From contig CM039509.1 of NCBI GenBank assembly GCA_022432975.1, positions 502,982 through 566,981 on the forward strand: a stretch of 64,000 nt of DNA, given 5' to 3'. Origin of the DNA: Begonia masoniana. Taxonomy: Eukaryota; Streptophyta; Magnoliopsida; Cucurbitales; Begoniaceae. The position numbers were made by a program, and so were the translations under genes. Positions within the stretch are counted from its first letter, which is position 1. Every line of letters begins with the position of its first letter. This document shows, piece after piece, positions 35,605 to 48,849 of this stretch. The notes under the pieces were generated by a model. It did no database searches, was not told the DNA's origin, and was given only the letters and a program-made list of their open reading frames with translations.

Positions 35605-36379
35605 ATGTCCTACAGAACTGCGCAAATCCGCCATGTGAGTTCTCATCCCGAGGTCTATGAACCTTGTGATGACTCCTTTGCCCTAGTCGATGCACTTCTA
35701 GCGGACAGAAATAACCTGTTGGATCATAATCCAACCTTCTGCATGGAAGTCGGGTGTGGCAGCGGCTATATCATCACCTCCCTCGCTCTAATTCTCGGCC
35801 GCGAAGCTTCAGGAATCCACTACATAGCGACGGACATAAATCCACACGCCGTGAGAGTCACAAGGGAAACACTGGACGCGCATGGAGTTCACGCAGAGCT
35901 GCTGTCCACTGACGTCGCGTCTGGGTTGGAAAATCGATTGGCTGGCTTGGTTGATGTTATGGCAGTGAACCCTCCGTATGTTCCGACGCCGGAAGATGAA
36001 GTGAGCCGCCAGGGGATCGCTTCTGCTTGGGCCGGAGGGGAGAATGGCCGGAGAGTGATTGATAAGATTTTGCCGATTGCCAATCGGCTTCTGTCCCAGA
36101 AAGGCTGGCTCTACATGGTTACTCTTACATCCAACAATCCCGCTCAGATATGTCTGCAAATGAGAGAAAAGGGCTACGCCAGCAGAATTGTTGTTCAGAG
36201 ATCAACCTGAAGAAGAAAGTCTTCATGTCATCAAGTTCTGGAGAGATGCTGAACTTCTTCCAGATGGCAAGGAATCATCCATGGCGACCAGTAAATCCAG
36301 AGTCATCGAATCTCTGATTTCTCAAATTTCTCGACTTCCTTTCTGCAGAAATAGCAACAACAAGAACAACAACAGCTGA
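35605..36379 (+). CDS. eRF1 glutamine N5-methyltransferase, HemK/N6AMT1 family, with a one-base frameshift
   Basis: SAM-dependent enzyme of the N6AMT1/Mtq2 type, which methylates the GGQ glutamine of release factor eRF1. A single exon starts at ATG 35605 (MSYRTAQIRHVSSHPEVYEP). It has the SAM-binding loop MEVGCGSGY (about 47-55), acidic ATDINP (75-80) and catalytic NPPYVP (122-127). The frame hits TGA at 36208-36210 after QRST, but the expected tail (EEESLHVIKFWRDAELLPDG and on) continues at once in the next frame to a stop at 36379. So a single extra T (36208) sits between ACC and GAA. Corrected length would be about 257 codons. No splice site fits the break. This may be a consensus error or a real recent lesion that removes the C-terminal strand. 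Upstream leader 35560-35604 is CT-rich. It is convergent with the next gene. Confidence 0.88.
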
Positions 36380-36797
36380 GGGGGAAAATATAAATTATCA
36401 TCATAATCCATTCTCTTCTTCACCCCCATGATCGAAACTGTTTCTTGTCTAAGATTGTTGTAATGTGGGAAGATTTCAGATGGGTAGTAAAAAACTTATG
36501 CTCTGCTGCAACTAAACTTGTTGAAAGACAAATATGCAACAGAGAATTTCGAAGAGGATTCCACAAACTATAAATTCTGATTTACATTATTATTCCAAAC
36601 CAGATCTCACAACAGAAATGAGTATTAGTAGAATACAGCAATCTAGTCCAATGACACAAAAACATTAATAAAACCCATTACATGAAAGTTTAAAGCTCAC
36701 CCTGCTTCATGCATGGCTTTTGTTTTCACAATGTGTTATTCATGGACTTGCTTAAGAAACACTAAAGAAATGTTACCACAAAGCAGCAATAAAATTG

Positions 36798-39702
36798 TCA
36801 GCGCTTTTGGATTCCACTTGGCCATGTTTGGTTCTTGACAGGCCCTAAAATTGCTTCAATCTCAGAGATAGTTTCTTCATCCTTCCCAGCAGTGGCAAGT
36901 TCTACAGCAGCAGAAACATTCTCCTCTACCTGATCCAGCAGTTCTAGCAGTTATATATCATGCTCATGAGAGGAAAAATCGAATTTCAAAATTAACAATC
37001 GATGGGCATAAAATGTGGTTGCAGAGCATTTTCAGCAATAGCATCATGGCTCTGCGATAACCGATCATCCGCCCAATGGAGCTAGTAAGTGTTTTCAGGT
37101 TTAAGGAGAAAGGACACTATTATCTATAGGAGTACTTTTGATTGAAGAAAACAACAGACACAGTATAAACCTGCTGTGTTCCTAGAAGTGTTGAAGAGCT
37201 GCTTCACGGACCATTTACCTTTCAAAATAAAATAACACTCTTAAGAACTACATTATATAGGTTTATCCATCGTGAATGTTTTGATCAAAGACCTGCATTT
37301 TTCACATTATTAGGGTAATTAAAGCAAGAACTGGATGGGTTGGATTGCCCTGTTTGTGGCTTGATTGATTCTGCTCTACTGTTGTTTATTCACCAAGAAT
37401 ATTCATTAAAAAGAAATTGCTTAAAATATCATCAAAAAGAAAAAGATGATCTAGTGAGGCAGCAATTCTGCGTACAGTTTTTCAGAAAAAGATTATGATG
37501 TGAATTTGCATGGACAACAGTTCGGTTAAAAAAATGAAGAAAATCAAGAAGCAGAAATATCTTGTATGGAATAATTTAAAAAGGAGAAAGATGGCCTTGA
37601 AAATTAATGTACTCAAAACACAGAGGTATCATGACGAGAAACAAGTTGCAAAAGTTAGTTCTGATGATCCCAGGACAATACTTATTCTCAACAATGATGA
37701 GGAAAGGAAATTCTAAGGTGCAAAAGGTCAAAAAAAAGCTATTTTGACCTGTTTAATAGAGTTCATTCCAACCAGCACTGTTGCAATGTCCTTATTTGAC
37801 AAGCTATATTGCAGGGCTAGCTTTGAAATATTCTTTCCCTTTTTCATACACAAGGCTGCAGCGGCTTGGCAAGCAGACTGCAGGAAACAAAAAAACAGAA
37901 CAACAAAGTCCATCAATATGAGAAAAATAGGCATTATAACTAAAACAAAGATTCGACCAGATGCTGGATCGCCAGTTTGAGTTCTATATGCCAAGATTAT
38001 GCAAAAAATGTGTTAGAAAAGACGAGTAGTACATATAAGTGTCAAATACTTCTCTCATAATATCATTCAGTACAACGCAGTTTCTTTGAAAAACCCAGTT
38101 TGGTAGGAATACATTGTAAGCATTATCAAAAGCGATTCTTCTAAATGAAAAAACAAAATCTACAACAGTCAAGACTATTCTAATATCTTACTATCCCATT
38201 TTACTTAAATCTTGATTAGTTGAATAGTTACTTCTCCAACTTCTCTGTTATGCGCCTTTGCAACAACCTCAAAACATATTTAAGCAAACAAGTTATTACA
38301 TAGAGAAGAATGAAATTGGTGAGTAGTCACCTCATCTGACATAGGATGAAAAATAACCTAGTAATTTGATAGAAAGAATAAGAGTTGAACTCGTATTCAC
38401 AAAGGTTGATGTTTGCCAAGGGAGAATGATTAATTTTGGTGGAACCCACAATAAATTTACTTTAATCCCAATTCTCTCTTTCCTTACCCCTCTATATTCT
38501 TTCAACGTAATATACTTGTGTAAGAAATAGTTCATACTTTCAGTTCTGGTGAAGCGGGATGCCACTCGGGAGGACCATTCTCAGTAAGAAGCCCCATTGC
38601 TAAGGGAGAAGCACTAATTACGCCCACTCCCTTGCTATTTGAAGTATGGTATTAAATCCTCCAGGGTTGAATCGTTAATACTATAGTGGCAATATGAAAG
38701 GATCACATCAACAACACCAGGCGGCACTCGTTCAAGAACACAAGTAAAAATTCCCAATGGAAGGCCAGTGATACCAATGAAACGGATCTTCCCAGCTTCT
38801 TTCAATTTTTGCAAGAGCAGGAATCGTCTCATTCACAATCTGTCAAATAAGGATTCAAGAGTATTATATAAATAAATAACACAAATGGCGGGTGATTAAA
38901 TTACAAATTCGACTCTCAACCACAGTAACAAATGTTTAAGATACAAACCTGGTCAAGTGATCCAAACTCAATGTCATGGCATTGCAGAATATCGACATAA
39001 TCTAGCTGCAGCCTTGTCAAACTCTCATCAATGCTCCTATTAATTCTCTCAGCACTGAAATCAAAGCCATCGATGTACCTTCCACACTTAGTCGACACAA
39101 CTGTACTCACTCCGTGGAACACCTAGAGCTTTTAAACCCTTCCCAAGCATCTTCTCTGATAGAGTTCCTCCATAGTATCTTTAAATATGGAAAGAACCAA
39201 GTGAAAATAAAGGGGAATACATCTCCAATTAACAGAAGTACATTACTTCAACTTAACTACATTGTTTCACAACAGGAAAAGCACACATAAAAGCGCAAAC
39301 GAAATGCAGGAAAATGCAGCATTACGTTACCCAATAAAACCCAAATTCTTCTTTGTAAGAAGCAGAGATGAAAAATTTGACAACATCACGTTCGATTGCA
39401 AAAAGTTTGTAAGCAATGTTATTTCATTTATTATGATAGATCGATTACTGGGTACATTAAATTCAGAATCGTTACAAAATTCTCAGAAAATCAAAGTCGA
39501 GAGGAACAAAAATTACGTACGGAGAGGTGTCGAAGAAATTGATGCCAAGGCGATACGCAAGACGAACGGATGCAATAGCATCTTCTTCAGAGACATGGCC
39601 AAATACGCTACCGAGAGGGGAGGCTCCAAAACCAACACAACTAAGCTTCAGTCCCGTATTACCTAACTCCCTCAGCTCCAGCCTCGGCTCTGCCAATTCC
39701 AT
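36798..39702 (-). CDS. GalDH: L-galactose dehydrogenase (aldo-keto reductase), 5 exons, three one-base insertions
   Basis: Cytosolic NAD-dependent enzyme that oxidises L-galactose to L-galactono-1,4-lactone in the Smirnoff-Wheeler ascorbate pathway. Exons (minus): 39702-39521, 39178-38949, 38839-38538, 37877-37749, 36929-36798, all GT-AG. It starts MELAEPRLELRELGNTGLKL and has AKR hallmarks FFDTSPYYGG, KCGRY.DGFDFSAE, LQLDYVDILQCHDIEFGSLD and GITGLPLGIF, ending WPSGIQKR. Three single extra bases break the frame: one within 39099-39102 (after RSEY), one near 38811-38814 (IPAL/QKLKEAG) and T at 38637 (PYFK/SKGVG). Removing them restores exact exon phases and about 323 residues, close to the Arabidopsis enzyme. 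All three are plus-one changes in otherwise strongly conserved sequence, so consensus error is the better reading than an old pseudogene. Confidence 0.9.
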
Positions 39703-39839
39703 TTCCTCCACCCAATTTTTGGTTTTCGACTCTAGCGCCGCCAAACAGCGTCTGGGAAGAGAGAGAATCTGCACAGTTTGCCGGCAAAATAAATGGAGCC
39801 TCTATTCCTCCTGTGAAGGGGACAGGTCAGCACTACTGT

Positions 39840-40640
39840 ATTGAACTAGAATATTTTCTTTTTTTATTCAATTTTAAAAAAAAATATAATATTGCGATTA
39901 AAAAATATATTTTTTTTGACTTTCGCAATTTTTTCATTTTTTTAAAAATAATTTAGAAGCGAACCAGTAGTCGAACCGTGAAAGCTGGTTGAGTCAGTTC
40001 GATTTGGCTTGAAACTCAATGGTTCCGGTTTCAGGTCTGGTTCTGAATTTCAAAAACTATCGGATAACGTTTCTGTCCGATCTGGTTCCAGGACAACACC
40101 GGACGAAAGTTGTAACGACCCCGTTTCCTAGCAAGATATTGTCTGCTCTCGGGGATTGGGTCGTAGCCCAATATCCTCCCCTCACAGCTTTGTTTGGCTG
40201 AGAACTTCCCGAGATTTGTCCCGCAGTCGTACACATACGTTCACATTCGGGTTATCACAAAAGCAGCTCGTGCCTATTCTAATTGCGGTGGGTTGAACAA
40301 AGATGTGATTTTTTTCGGGTGTAATTTATTAGTTGACATTTGCATCATGCATACAATGGCAAAAAGCATAATATCTTCCTTCAAAGTTGCCATTCTCTCC
40401 TAGTAAACAAACTTGTTTTTGGGCAATCCAAGTAGCTGAAATACCCAACTTGATTAGGGTTTAAGGTTTAGGGCGCTACGGCCTACTGAGTGGGGACCAT
40501 AGCGCCTTAAGTCCTCGATGTACTAGTTCATTATTTTAGTTTGTAACAACAAAATATTATCATTATGAGACTAGTGAAACTCCATATGTACTATCTCAAC
40601 AAGTTGGGCAAAATGGTTATACCTAGGATTTAAAAAACAA
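39840..40640. other. Intergenic interval, repeat-like, no gene
   Basis: 39950-40090 has GGTTCGGTTC-style low complexity (GAACCGTGAAAGCTGGTTGA, TTCCGGTTTCAGG). 40110-40250 begins TGTAACGACCCCG, resembling the LTR starts elsewhere in the window, but no partner repeat or target duplication was found. No supported coding frame. Confidence 0.45.
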
Positions 40641-40660
40641 AATGGTATGAAATCTTAGGA

Positions 40661-42320
<1,660 letters not shown>

Positions 42321-42397
42321 TGACGTCGTGGGAGGACGCAAGGACTGACAAGTGACCGTAGCCACGCTATACTTCAACACTGCTCTGATTCTCCGGA

Positions 42398-42407
42398 TTC
42401 ATTTCAA
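42398..42407. repeat. Target-site duplication TTCATTTCAA, left
   Basis: Ten bases identical to 43411-43420, directly flanking the terminal inverted repeats of the Pack-MULE. Confidence 0.92.
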
Positions 42408-42535
42408 GGGTTAAGTGCAAAATAAAGCTTGAACTATTAAAAATGGGCAAGAAAGAGCTTGAACTATTGAAAGGGCAAAACAAAGCTTTCTGGATACCCG
42501 CTCACCCCCCGCAGAGGGTGCAGCGGGTACCCGCT
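42408..42535 (+). repeat. Pack-MULE left terminal inverted repeat
   Basis: Complements 43283-43410 with about five mismatches. The inner end carries the palindrome-like word GCGGGTACCCGC, which is repeated in the right arm. Confidence 0.92.
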
Positions 42536-42559
42536 TCTTTGACGCGGTCCCCCGCCGAG

Positions 42560-43170
42560 AGCATCATCTTGCTCATCCTCGTCTCTAGCTTATCCTCGTC
42601 TCTAGCTTTCTCGTCTGACTATCCAAATCTCTCTGTCACAGTCTTCCTCATGAAGCTCTCCCTAGACTCCAAAATCAGCTCCTATACTCAATCTCTCTCC
42701 AATTCATCTCCAATCGCACGCCTCAGGCTCATCGATCTGCCTCAAGAACCCCTCAACGAAAATAACCCTCAGTTTTTACTCAAATCGTTGGTGGAATCCC
42801 ACGTCCCAAATGTCAGAAAAGCCGTGAAGAATCTAGCGCTTGACTGTCCTGACTCCGGCGGTGACTCGCCGAGACTCGCCGGATTCGTAGTTGACATGCT
42901 TTGTACGGCGATGATGGATGTCGGAGACGAATTTGGGGTCCCGAACTACGTCTACTTCGCGTCCGGCGCAGGGTTTCTCAGCCTCATGCTTCAAGCTCCA
43001 GCGCTTTACGAAGACGACGCTGAGTTTTTCAACTCGATGACTCAGCTGGCGCTGCCGAGTTTTGCTAATCCAGTCCCCATCGCCGTTCTCCCCTCTGTGT
43101 TTTTCGACAAAGCAGGAGCGGAGCAAATTATCGTTGGTGGAATCCCCATCGCCGTTCTCCCCTTATGGAT
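42560..43170 (+). pseudogene. Captured UDP-glycosyltransferase (UGT71-like) fragment inside the Pack-MULE
   Basis: Reads LSVTVFLMKLSLDSKISSY, SNSSPIARLRLIDLPQE, VPNVRKAVKNLALDC, LAGFVVDMLCTAMMDVGDEF and GVPNYVYFASGAGFLSLML. This is the acceptor-binding N-terminal half of a family-1 plant glycosyltransferase. It lacks the first residues with the catalytic His, and the C-terminal UDP-sugar (PSPG) box, so it cannot be an active enzyme. Near the end, CCCCATCGCCGTTCTCCCC occurs twice (about 43076 and 43145), a sign of rearrangement during capture. The frame is open from inside the left inverted repeat to inside the right one (42443-43354, 303 codons). Confidence 0.85.
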
Positions 43171-43282
43171 CAGATCGTCGATGGTTTGTTCTACGAAGAC
43201 GACGATCAAACGGACTGGTCGGACGAGATATAAGCCAGAAAGTGGGAGATCCAAACCCATGACGCGGGTACCCGCTCCATGG

Positions 43283-43410
43283 GGCGGGTACCCGCTGCAC
43301 CCTCTGCGGGGGGTGAGCGGGCGTCCAGAGAGCTTTGTTTTGCCCTTTCGATAGTTCAAGCTCTTTTTTGCCCATTTTTAATAGTTCAAGCTTTATTTTG
43401 CACTTAACCC
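43283..43410 (-). repeat. Pack-MULE right terminal inverted repeat
   Basis: Inverse of 42408-42535, ending CTTTATTTTGCACTTAACCC, followed by the target duplication at 43411-43420. Confidence 0.92.
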
Positions 43411-43420
43411 TTCATTTCAA
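43411..43420. repeat. Target-site duplication TTCATTTCAA, right
   Basis: Identical to 42398-42407. Confidence 0.92.
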
Positions 43421-43569
43421 CTCCTTCGTCCGTACACGTACACCCAGTAGTTAAGGATAGATTTCTTTTTAATTATAATTATAATTATTAATTAGTTCGA
43501 AAATTAAAATAAATTATAAATAATTAAAATTAATTATTAATGATTATAACTTATAAAATAATAATTAGT

Positions 43570-43687
43570 ATAATTAATGTGTAATTTATTTGTTAAATTA
43601 ATTACACTGTAATTACACGACTCATTATTTGACACGTGAACAAATATTTTAAAAGAATAGACTAAAAAAATCAACGTAGCATTATTA
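43570..43687. mobile_element. MITE, family A, 3' half
   Basis: Contains ATTATTTGACACGTGAACAA, ATATTTTAAAAGAATAGA and the right end CAACGTAGCATTATT. The left end is not recognisable in the AT-rich flank. It lies about 50 bp beyond the stop codon of the first GDI gene. Confidence 0.65.
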
Positions 43688-43742
43688 AAATTGAGAAACG
43701 GGAGTTCATCCTTTGTAGTAGAAGAAGAAGGCAGTGAGGGTC

Positions 43743-46700
43743 TCAGGCTTGAGAAGAAGCACTTGCAGCACTCAGATCCACCGACAGATCAAGATCCTGA
43801 CATGTTTCGTCAATTTTCGGATTAATTTCCAAACATATTTAAAAAAAATATATGTCGTTAATAAGAGATTTTACCTTTCCAGTGATCTTACTGTACATGG
43901 CGATCACATCTTTTACCGTGGACTCAAAGTGAGTTGTTGGATCGTAGCTCTGTAAAAGCAAAAGAAAATAACTTCAGCAACACTAGTTTCCAATTTTTGA
44001 ACAAATGTCTTGAACGTCATTTATTGAAGCAGAGTAATGCTACGTTTACTCTCTTATTTCTACTCTGTAAACATACTCAATGATGTGTCAACAATAATTG
44101 GTACAATTGCTGTAAAAAAAAATTAACTATTGTTTTTAATTGCATCAATCAATATTGACATATAAATTAGTATGTTTAAATAGGAGAATAAGACAGTAAA
44201 CGTCGCATCACTCGTTGAAACAAGTAGTGGACTCACTAACTATAGAAATTTCAACTATTTAACGGAGGAGGAAAAAAAAAACAAAGAATCAATCATATCA
44301 CATGATAATAATCTATCCATGACAAAATAGAACAGGTAAAGAAACAAGAAATATGAGTTCTTACTGTTGATATGAAGCAATTATCTGCTTCATTACTATT
44401 AGCAGGAACGAATCGATCATAAGTTTCGTAGAAAATCTCATCGACAGGTCCAAGGAGGTCAATTCCTGGCTTCAATTCTATCTCAGGCTTCTCGGTCTCG
44501 GCTTCAGGTCGAAACAAAAGCAATGTATTTTCCTTTTGGAGCAACATTGTGGGAATTAGAACAACAAAAGAGGTACCTGATAGATAAAGAACAAAAAACA
44601 AAATCAAATAACTGGTACTGAACCATTTCATGTTTCTTGTTTAGTTATACACTAACTTACAACAGTTGTCTTATGTCACAGTGACTTGAATAACTCTCCA
44701 AACAATGATCAACTAATATATTATCCTCCCTCAATCTCGAGAGTTCTCATTTGTTACAGTGTTCAATAAGGTAGTTTGAGTAGAAAAAAGAATAACATTC
44801 GAAGCTATACATATCTGATTTACGACCAAGTTGCTTTTGCGGCAAAATGACTTGTGCTGAGAGAGAATCATTTGTCTCAGGAATTGGATGGCTCATTATG
44901 CATATGGCTCTAGCAACTTTACCCACCTTTTTAACCTGTCAAAAGACATACAACTTCATAGCATTGAAAAAAAGATGATGTATAACAGAAGAATTGAAAG
45001 CTATTCAAATAATACCTTGTTAGGCAGATACGATGGATCACATACAACCTTTTTGCATCTAGCAGTCTCGCCTTCAGAGGTCACACCAAAAGCTTTCCCT
45101 CTACTGTCAAACTCCACCTATTATCAAGAAATTATATTAAAAGAAAACTTCTTATCATCATTGTTTCCACCACATAAAGGAACTATATTTAAGAATTGTG
45201 ATCGTCGACCCATGGACAGGCTGTCCCGCAAAGTAATGTCCAATTATGGTCATGAGTCAGATGCAGTAAGTTCTATTTGGCCAATTAACCTCGTAGTTTT
45301 TTCCTCTAAAAGAGTCAAAGCGGGAAGGATGACATTGGCTCCCAAGTGAAGCTTATAAGTTACGTTTAGCTACAATATTTTTCTAATATGAATTTTCTCT
45401 ATCAAGAGGCATGATTTTGATAATGTGGTCCTTCGTTCTCATATCCAAGATTTCCCGCCTACAAATATACAAGCTTTACAAACAAGTTTGTCTTAAATCT
45501 TTAAAGAATACAAGGACATCATAATGCTTCTTGGCCAATCAAAGCAATATTCTCAAGTGTGTAAACCGATATTATGCTTTCCTTAGTCTTTCGCTAGCCG
45601 GCTATGGCTATCCTTTGGTTATAACTGCTTTACAAAAGACATCGTTGTTCGAACAACTTAAGGGAAATACCTTACAGTCCGGCTTGCTAAGCATGTATGT
45701 TCCTCCATAAACTGCACTCAGACGAGCAAATGCCTATCAGAGAGTCAAAAACATCAGTTGCAATTATGAAATTCTATACATATGCTAAAGATTGATTGAT
45801 AAAGCATACCTGAGGCAACTCTCCAAGGCCATAGAGCGGATATATATAAGGAGATCCTCCTTCAAACCGTGCCAAAGACTCTGCATAGAGCTGTATCCAA
45901 CAATCCCACACTTAGAAGTTAGAATATGAGATGGAATAACATATCTTACAATAGATTTCAAAATAAATTTAATACCTAGCAAGAAAACTATAGGTTTTTA
46001 TTTTTTGAGTGGTTCTATAACCAACTGTTCTTGAGAATGAACTACAATATCTAGTAGTTCAAATTAAAGTATGGTAAACATCCAATGAGGTTTACTTATG
46101 CTAGAAGGCAGCATCAGCAAGAGAGGTAGTTTATGAGTTTTTTTTTAATAAATTGTATCGAGTACTTAACTGGACAGCTGGAAAAGAGAATAAAGAAAGG
46201 AGAATAACGAGGTAAAGGGTGTGAAAATTGTATGGTAGAGTGAAGTGAAATAAACTGTTACACATTCAGAAATGAGTTCCTGAGTGAGGGATCTTTGTGT
46301 AGAGCTTTTGATCTCTGTGTATGTGGTTTCCCTTCAATAATAAACTCGATTTCTTTCCTATATGTGCATAATTAGTCTGGTAGAATTCCTAGAATCTATC
46401 AAAGTAAAATGATTTTATAACAAATAATCAAAACTGAAGAAAATTAACAATCACTCAGGAAACTTCATTGTTTAAAGCATTAACATTAAGGTTAAGATCA
46501 CTATTTCACCTTCATTTTCTTCACAAACTCTAAGGCGGGCTCGTCCAAGTAATTATCATTTATATGAAGAGCCAAAGCATGTCCAATAAAGTCAATTGTA
46601 TCATCTTCAAGTCCATATTTTCTGTTGGAAGAAAAAGATGCAAACCAATGTGTATGAAAAATTTGAAATTGTGCTTACACTTTCTTGCTCAAAGTTTTTT

Positions 46701-48157
46701 TTTTTTTTAAATACTCAGAGTTGTATCCTCTGTTGCACTAGAAATTGTCTTCAAAGTTTAACCAGGTTGCGTCTATTTTTATTTCAATGAAGTAGTAAAC
46801 GATGCACTTACGCGATTAGTTCTCTCGCTGTAACTTTGTTTAAATCTAAACCCTCATGAGATTTTGGATCATTCTCTTCATAGTCTTGAACATAAATAAA
46901 AAACTTTCGTGCACGACGCTTCTCAAACAATCCCATTAGTGGTGATTTCAGAGCTTCAACATCAGTTGCAGGAACTTTGTAAATCTGATAAAAAGAAATT
47001 TTACAATAGTTAAATGCCAATTCGAACAACAAAAGAAATCAATATCGTTGATGGATAATTTATACTTTTCCCTTGTTGTAAACAAAACTACCATCGACGG
47101 CTTTGAAATGAAGATACTTGGTAACATCTGTGTGGATGAGGACACGTACTAAAGCCCCATTGGCCATCATGAACTACAAAGCAAATCATTTACAAAATAA
47201 AGGAGTGAGATTGCAAATGGCACAAGTACTTCTTGTACAACATTTGTGATAACTAGAGTCCAAACACAAATTTTATTTTCTTCATATTGAAGCTATATCA
47301 ATGGTAAATGAGAAGGCATGGACTACCTTGAGTGTACAATCACAATCTGTAAGTTAGATGATGGTATAACCAAGGGATTGATTATCATGGACAAGACAGC
47401 TTAGAAAGAAATAATTTCTTTCATGTAGAATTTCAACTATCTTGATGTACCTTGGGAATCATATCAACGTTGTACTCCTTGCTCGTGCCCAAGTTTGCAG
47501 GAGGTTTATCATTTCCTCTATAACGCTTCCAAAGCTACATGACAGAAAATGAAAATTTCAGCAAAGAACATGCCTATATAATGGTTTATCAAGCTGCACA
47601 TGTTTCAACAAGAGTAACCTGTAAAAGATTAAGCGAAGACGACTCTCCTCCATAATAATCATTTCTGTCCATATGAAGCACCTGTTTCACAAGAATACAT
47701 ATTGAAGTATTAAGAGGAGTAAGTCTGAAAAAGCACCGAAACTTAGGTGACCAATAATGCCAGACGTAAATAAAATCCAAAACAGCAGCATTTGAGGTTA
47801 CAGCTTGAAATGCAGACCATTTCCACCCATCAATATGACCTTCAAATCGACCATAAACCAAATTCCAAGCAGGTTCTTAAATAAGACGCTCTCTCAAATC
47901 AAACTAATCAATAGTGACTTCCATTAAACCAACCTTCGAATTTCGATTCTAATTATTATCGGGTTGAAAGTTGAATTTCAAATCATTTCAATAAATAGAT
48001 AACAAGTACGATTTTCGTCGGGGATCAGAATATGGTAGAAAAATGGGGGAGGAGAAGAGAAGGAAAGTACTTTGAGTCCATCAACGGAGAGAAGGCCGCT
48101 GAGAATGCATTCCTTGAGACCAGTGCCGAGAACGATAACGTCGTACTCTTCGTCCAT
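43743..48157 (-). CDS. Rab GDP dissociation inhibitor, copy 1, 13 exons, one-base frameshift in exon 11
   Basis: Rab-GDI extracts GDP-bound, prenylated Rab GTPases from membranes and keeps them soluble in the cytosol for recycling. Exons (minus): 48157-48071, 47681-47619, 47534-47451, 47173-47066, 46984-46812, 46621-46510, 45890-45810, 45733-45671, 45117-45016, 44935-44811, 44576-44365, 43949-43875, 43796-43743. Starts [20 protein letters not shown] (dinucleotide-type fold and Rab-binding start), then [14 protein letters not shown] (conserved region 1), [20 protein letters not shown] (conserved region 3) and tail [16 protein letters not shown]. Without the extra T at 44506 the protein is 445 residues, the family's usual length. 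The insertion falls between codons ACC and GAA ([12 protein letters not shown]) and makes an immediate TGA; the tandem paralogue lacks it. The leader has a long GA/CT microsatellite. Confidence 0.92.
44032..44213. mobile_element. MITE, family A (best-preserved copy), in GDI copy 1 intron 11
   Basis: Left end GAGTAATGCTACGTTTACTC; right end, inverse, reads GAGTGATGCGACGTTTACTG. The arms are mirrored around an AT-rich centre. Flanks ATTGAAGCA and GTTGAAACA agree at 7 of 9, suggesting a 9-bp target duplication. No coding capacity. It lies between exons 12 (43875) and 11 (44365) of the gene. Confidence 0.85.
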
Positions 48158-48219
48158 GGCTACAAACAAGGAATTGGAGAGGAGTGAGAGAAATGTAAGG
48201 AGAAGTAGAGAAGGGAACG

Positions 48220-48224
<5 letters not shown>

Positions 48225-48263
<39 letters not shown>
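48225..48263. repeat. (GA)n microsatellite in the leader of GDI copy 1
   Basis: About 19 GA units roughly 70 bp upstream of the start codon, read as CT on the coding strand. The second GDI gene has only a short interrupted version near 55737-55757. Confidence 0.93.
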
Positions 48264-48264
<1 letters not shown>

Positions 48265-48411
48265 AGGTCTTTAACAGAAAAATAACGAATCAAACGGATC
48301 AATGGCTAAGCTCCAGGTCTTGAAGTGCTAAAACATGGAAAACTAAAATTACTTTTAAATATATATTTTTTTTATTTAAAAAAAAAAAATCTATGAAATA
48401 TTAAAAAATAA

Positions 48412-48500
48412 TAATGCTACGTTTATCATTCAATTTTACTTCTTAGTTATTATTTGATAAAAATTAGTGACCTCTTCATTTTCAAAGAGTCATAACTTTT
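48412..48500. mobile_element. MITE, family A, left-end fragment (weak)
   Basis: TAATGCTACGTTTATCATTC and TTATTTGATAAA echo the family's left terminal repeat. The remainder is not recognisable. Confidence 0.4.
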
Positions 48501-48849
48501 GCTACGGGTATCAGAATCGTTATTAAAATATATCAAACCGAACTTATCGCAGAGGCCCACGACTTGTCACGGGTTTACTAGTGACCGACCTTTCTCGGGT
48601 CCAAAATCAATCGTTTCGGCTCTCAAATCGACAATTTAAGCTTTTATTTAATATTTCCTGCATTATTTAATTTTATTAGAATTTCTTTAATCGTCAGTTA
48701 TTTATTTTGGATGGATCTCGGAATTAGAATTTTTTTACATTATTGAAGTTTCTTTGAAAAACTAGGGTTTCTCTTTGGATAGTGTTTTTTATTCTTTCTG
48801 CATCCCTCTGCGTCATTATCTCGCGACACTCATTAATTAATGTAATAAA

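Larger units (their letters stand above)
42408..43410. mobile_element. Pack-MULE (Mutator-like element with captured UGT fragment), 1,003 bp
   Basis: Bounded by terminal inverted repeats of about 128 bp (42408-42535 and 43283-43410, about 96% identical) starting GGGTTAAGTGCAAAATAAAG, and flanked by a perfect 10-bp target duplication TTCATTTCAA. Long inverted repeats with 9-11 bp duplications are the mark of Mutator-like elements. There is no transposase; the interior is a piece of a host UDP-glycosyltransferase gene, which makes it a Pack-MULE. The duplication has no mismatch and the inverted repeats are close, so it is probably young. It lies between the phosphatase gene and the first GDI gene, 88 bp upstream of the phosphatase ATG. 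Confidence 0.93.

Noticed and set aside
40110..40250. Solo LTR beginning TGTAACGACCCCG
   Set aside because: No matching end, target duplication or partner copy was found, so only a repeat-like interval is reported.
42321..42380. Upstream Met for the MDP-1-like protein (20 residues longer)
   Set aside because: The family start resembles MADMGDEKVKGEAL; the extra residues are not family-like and probably lie in the leader.
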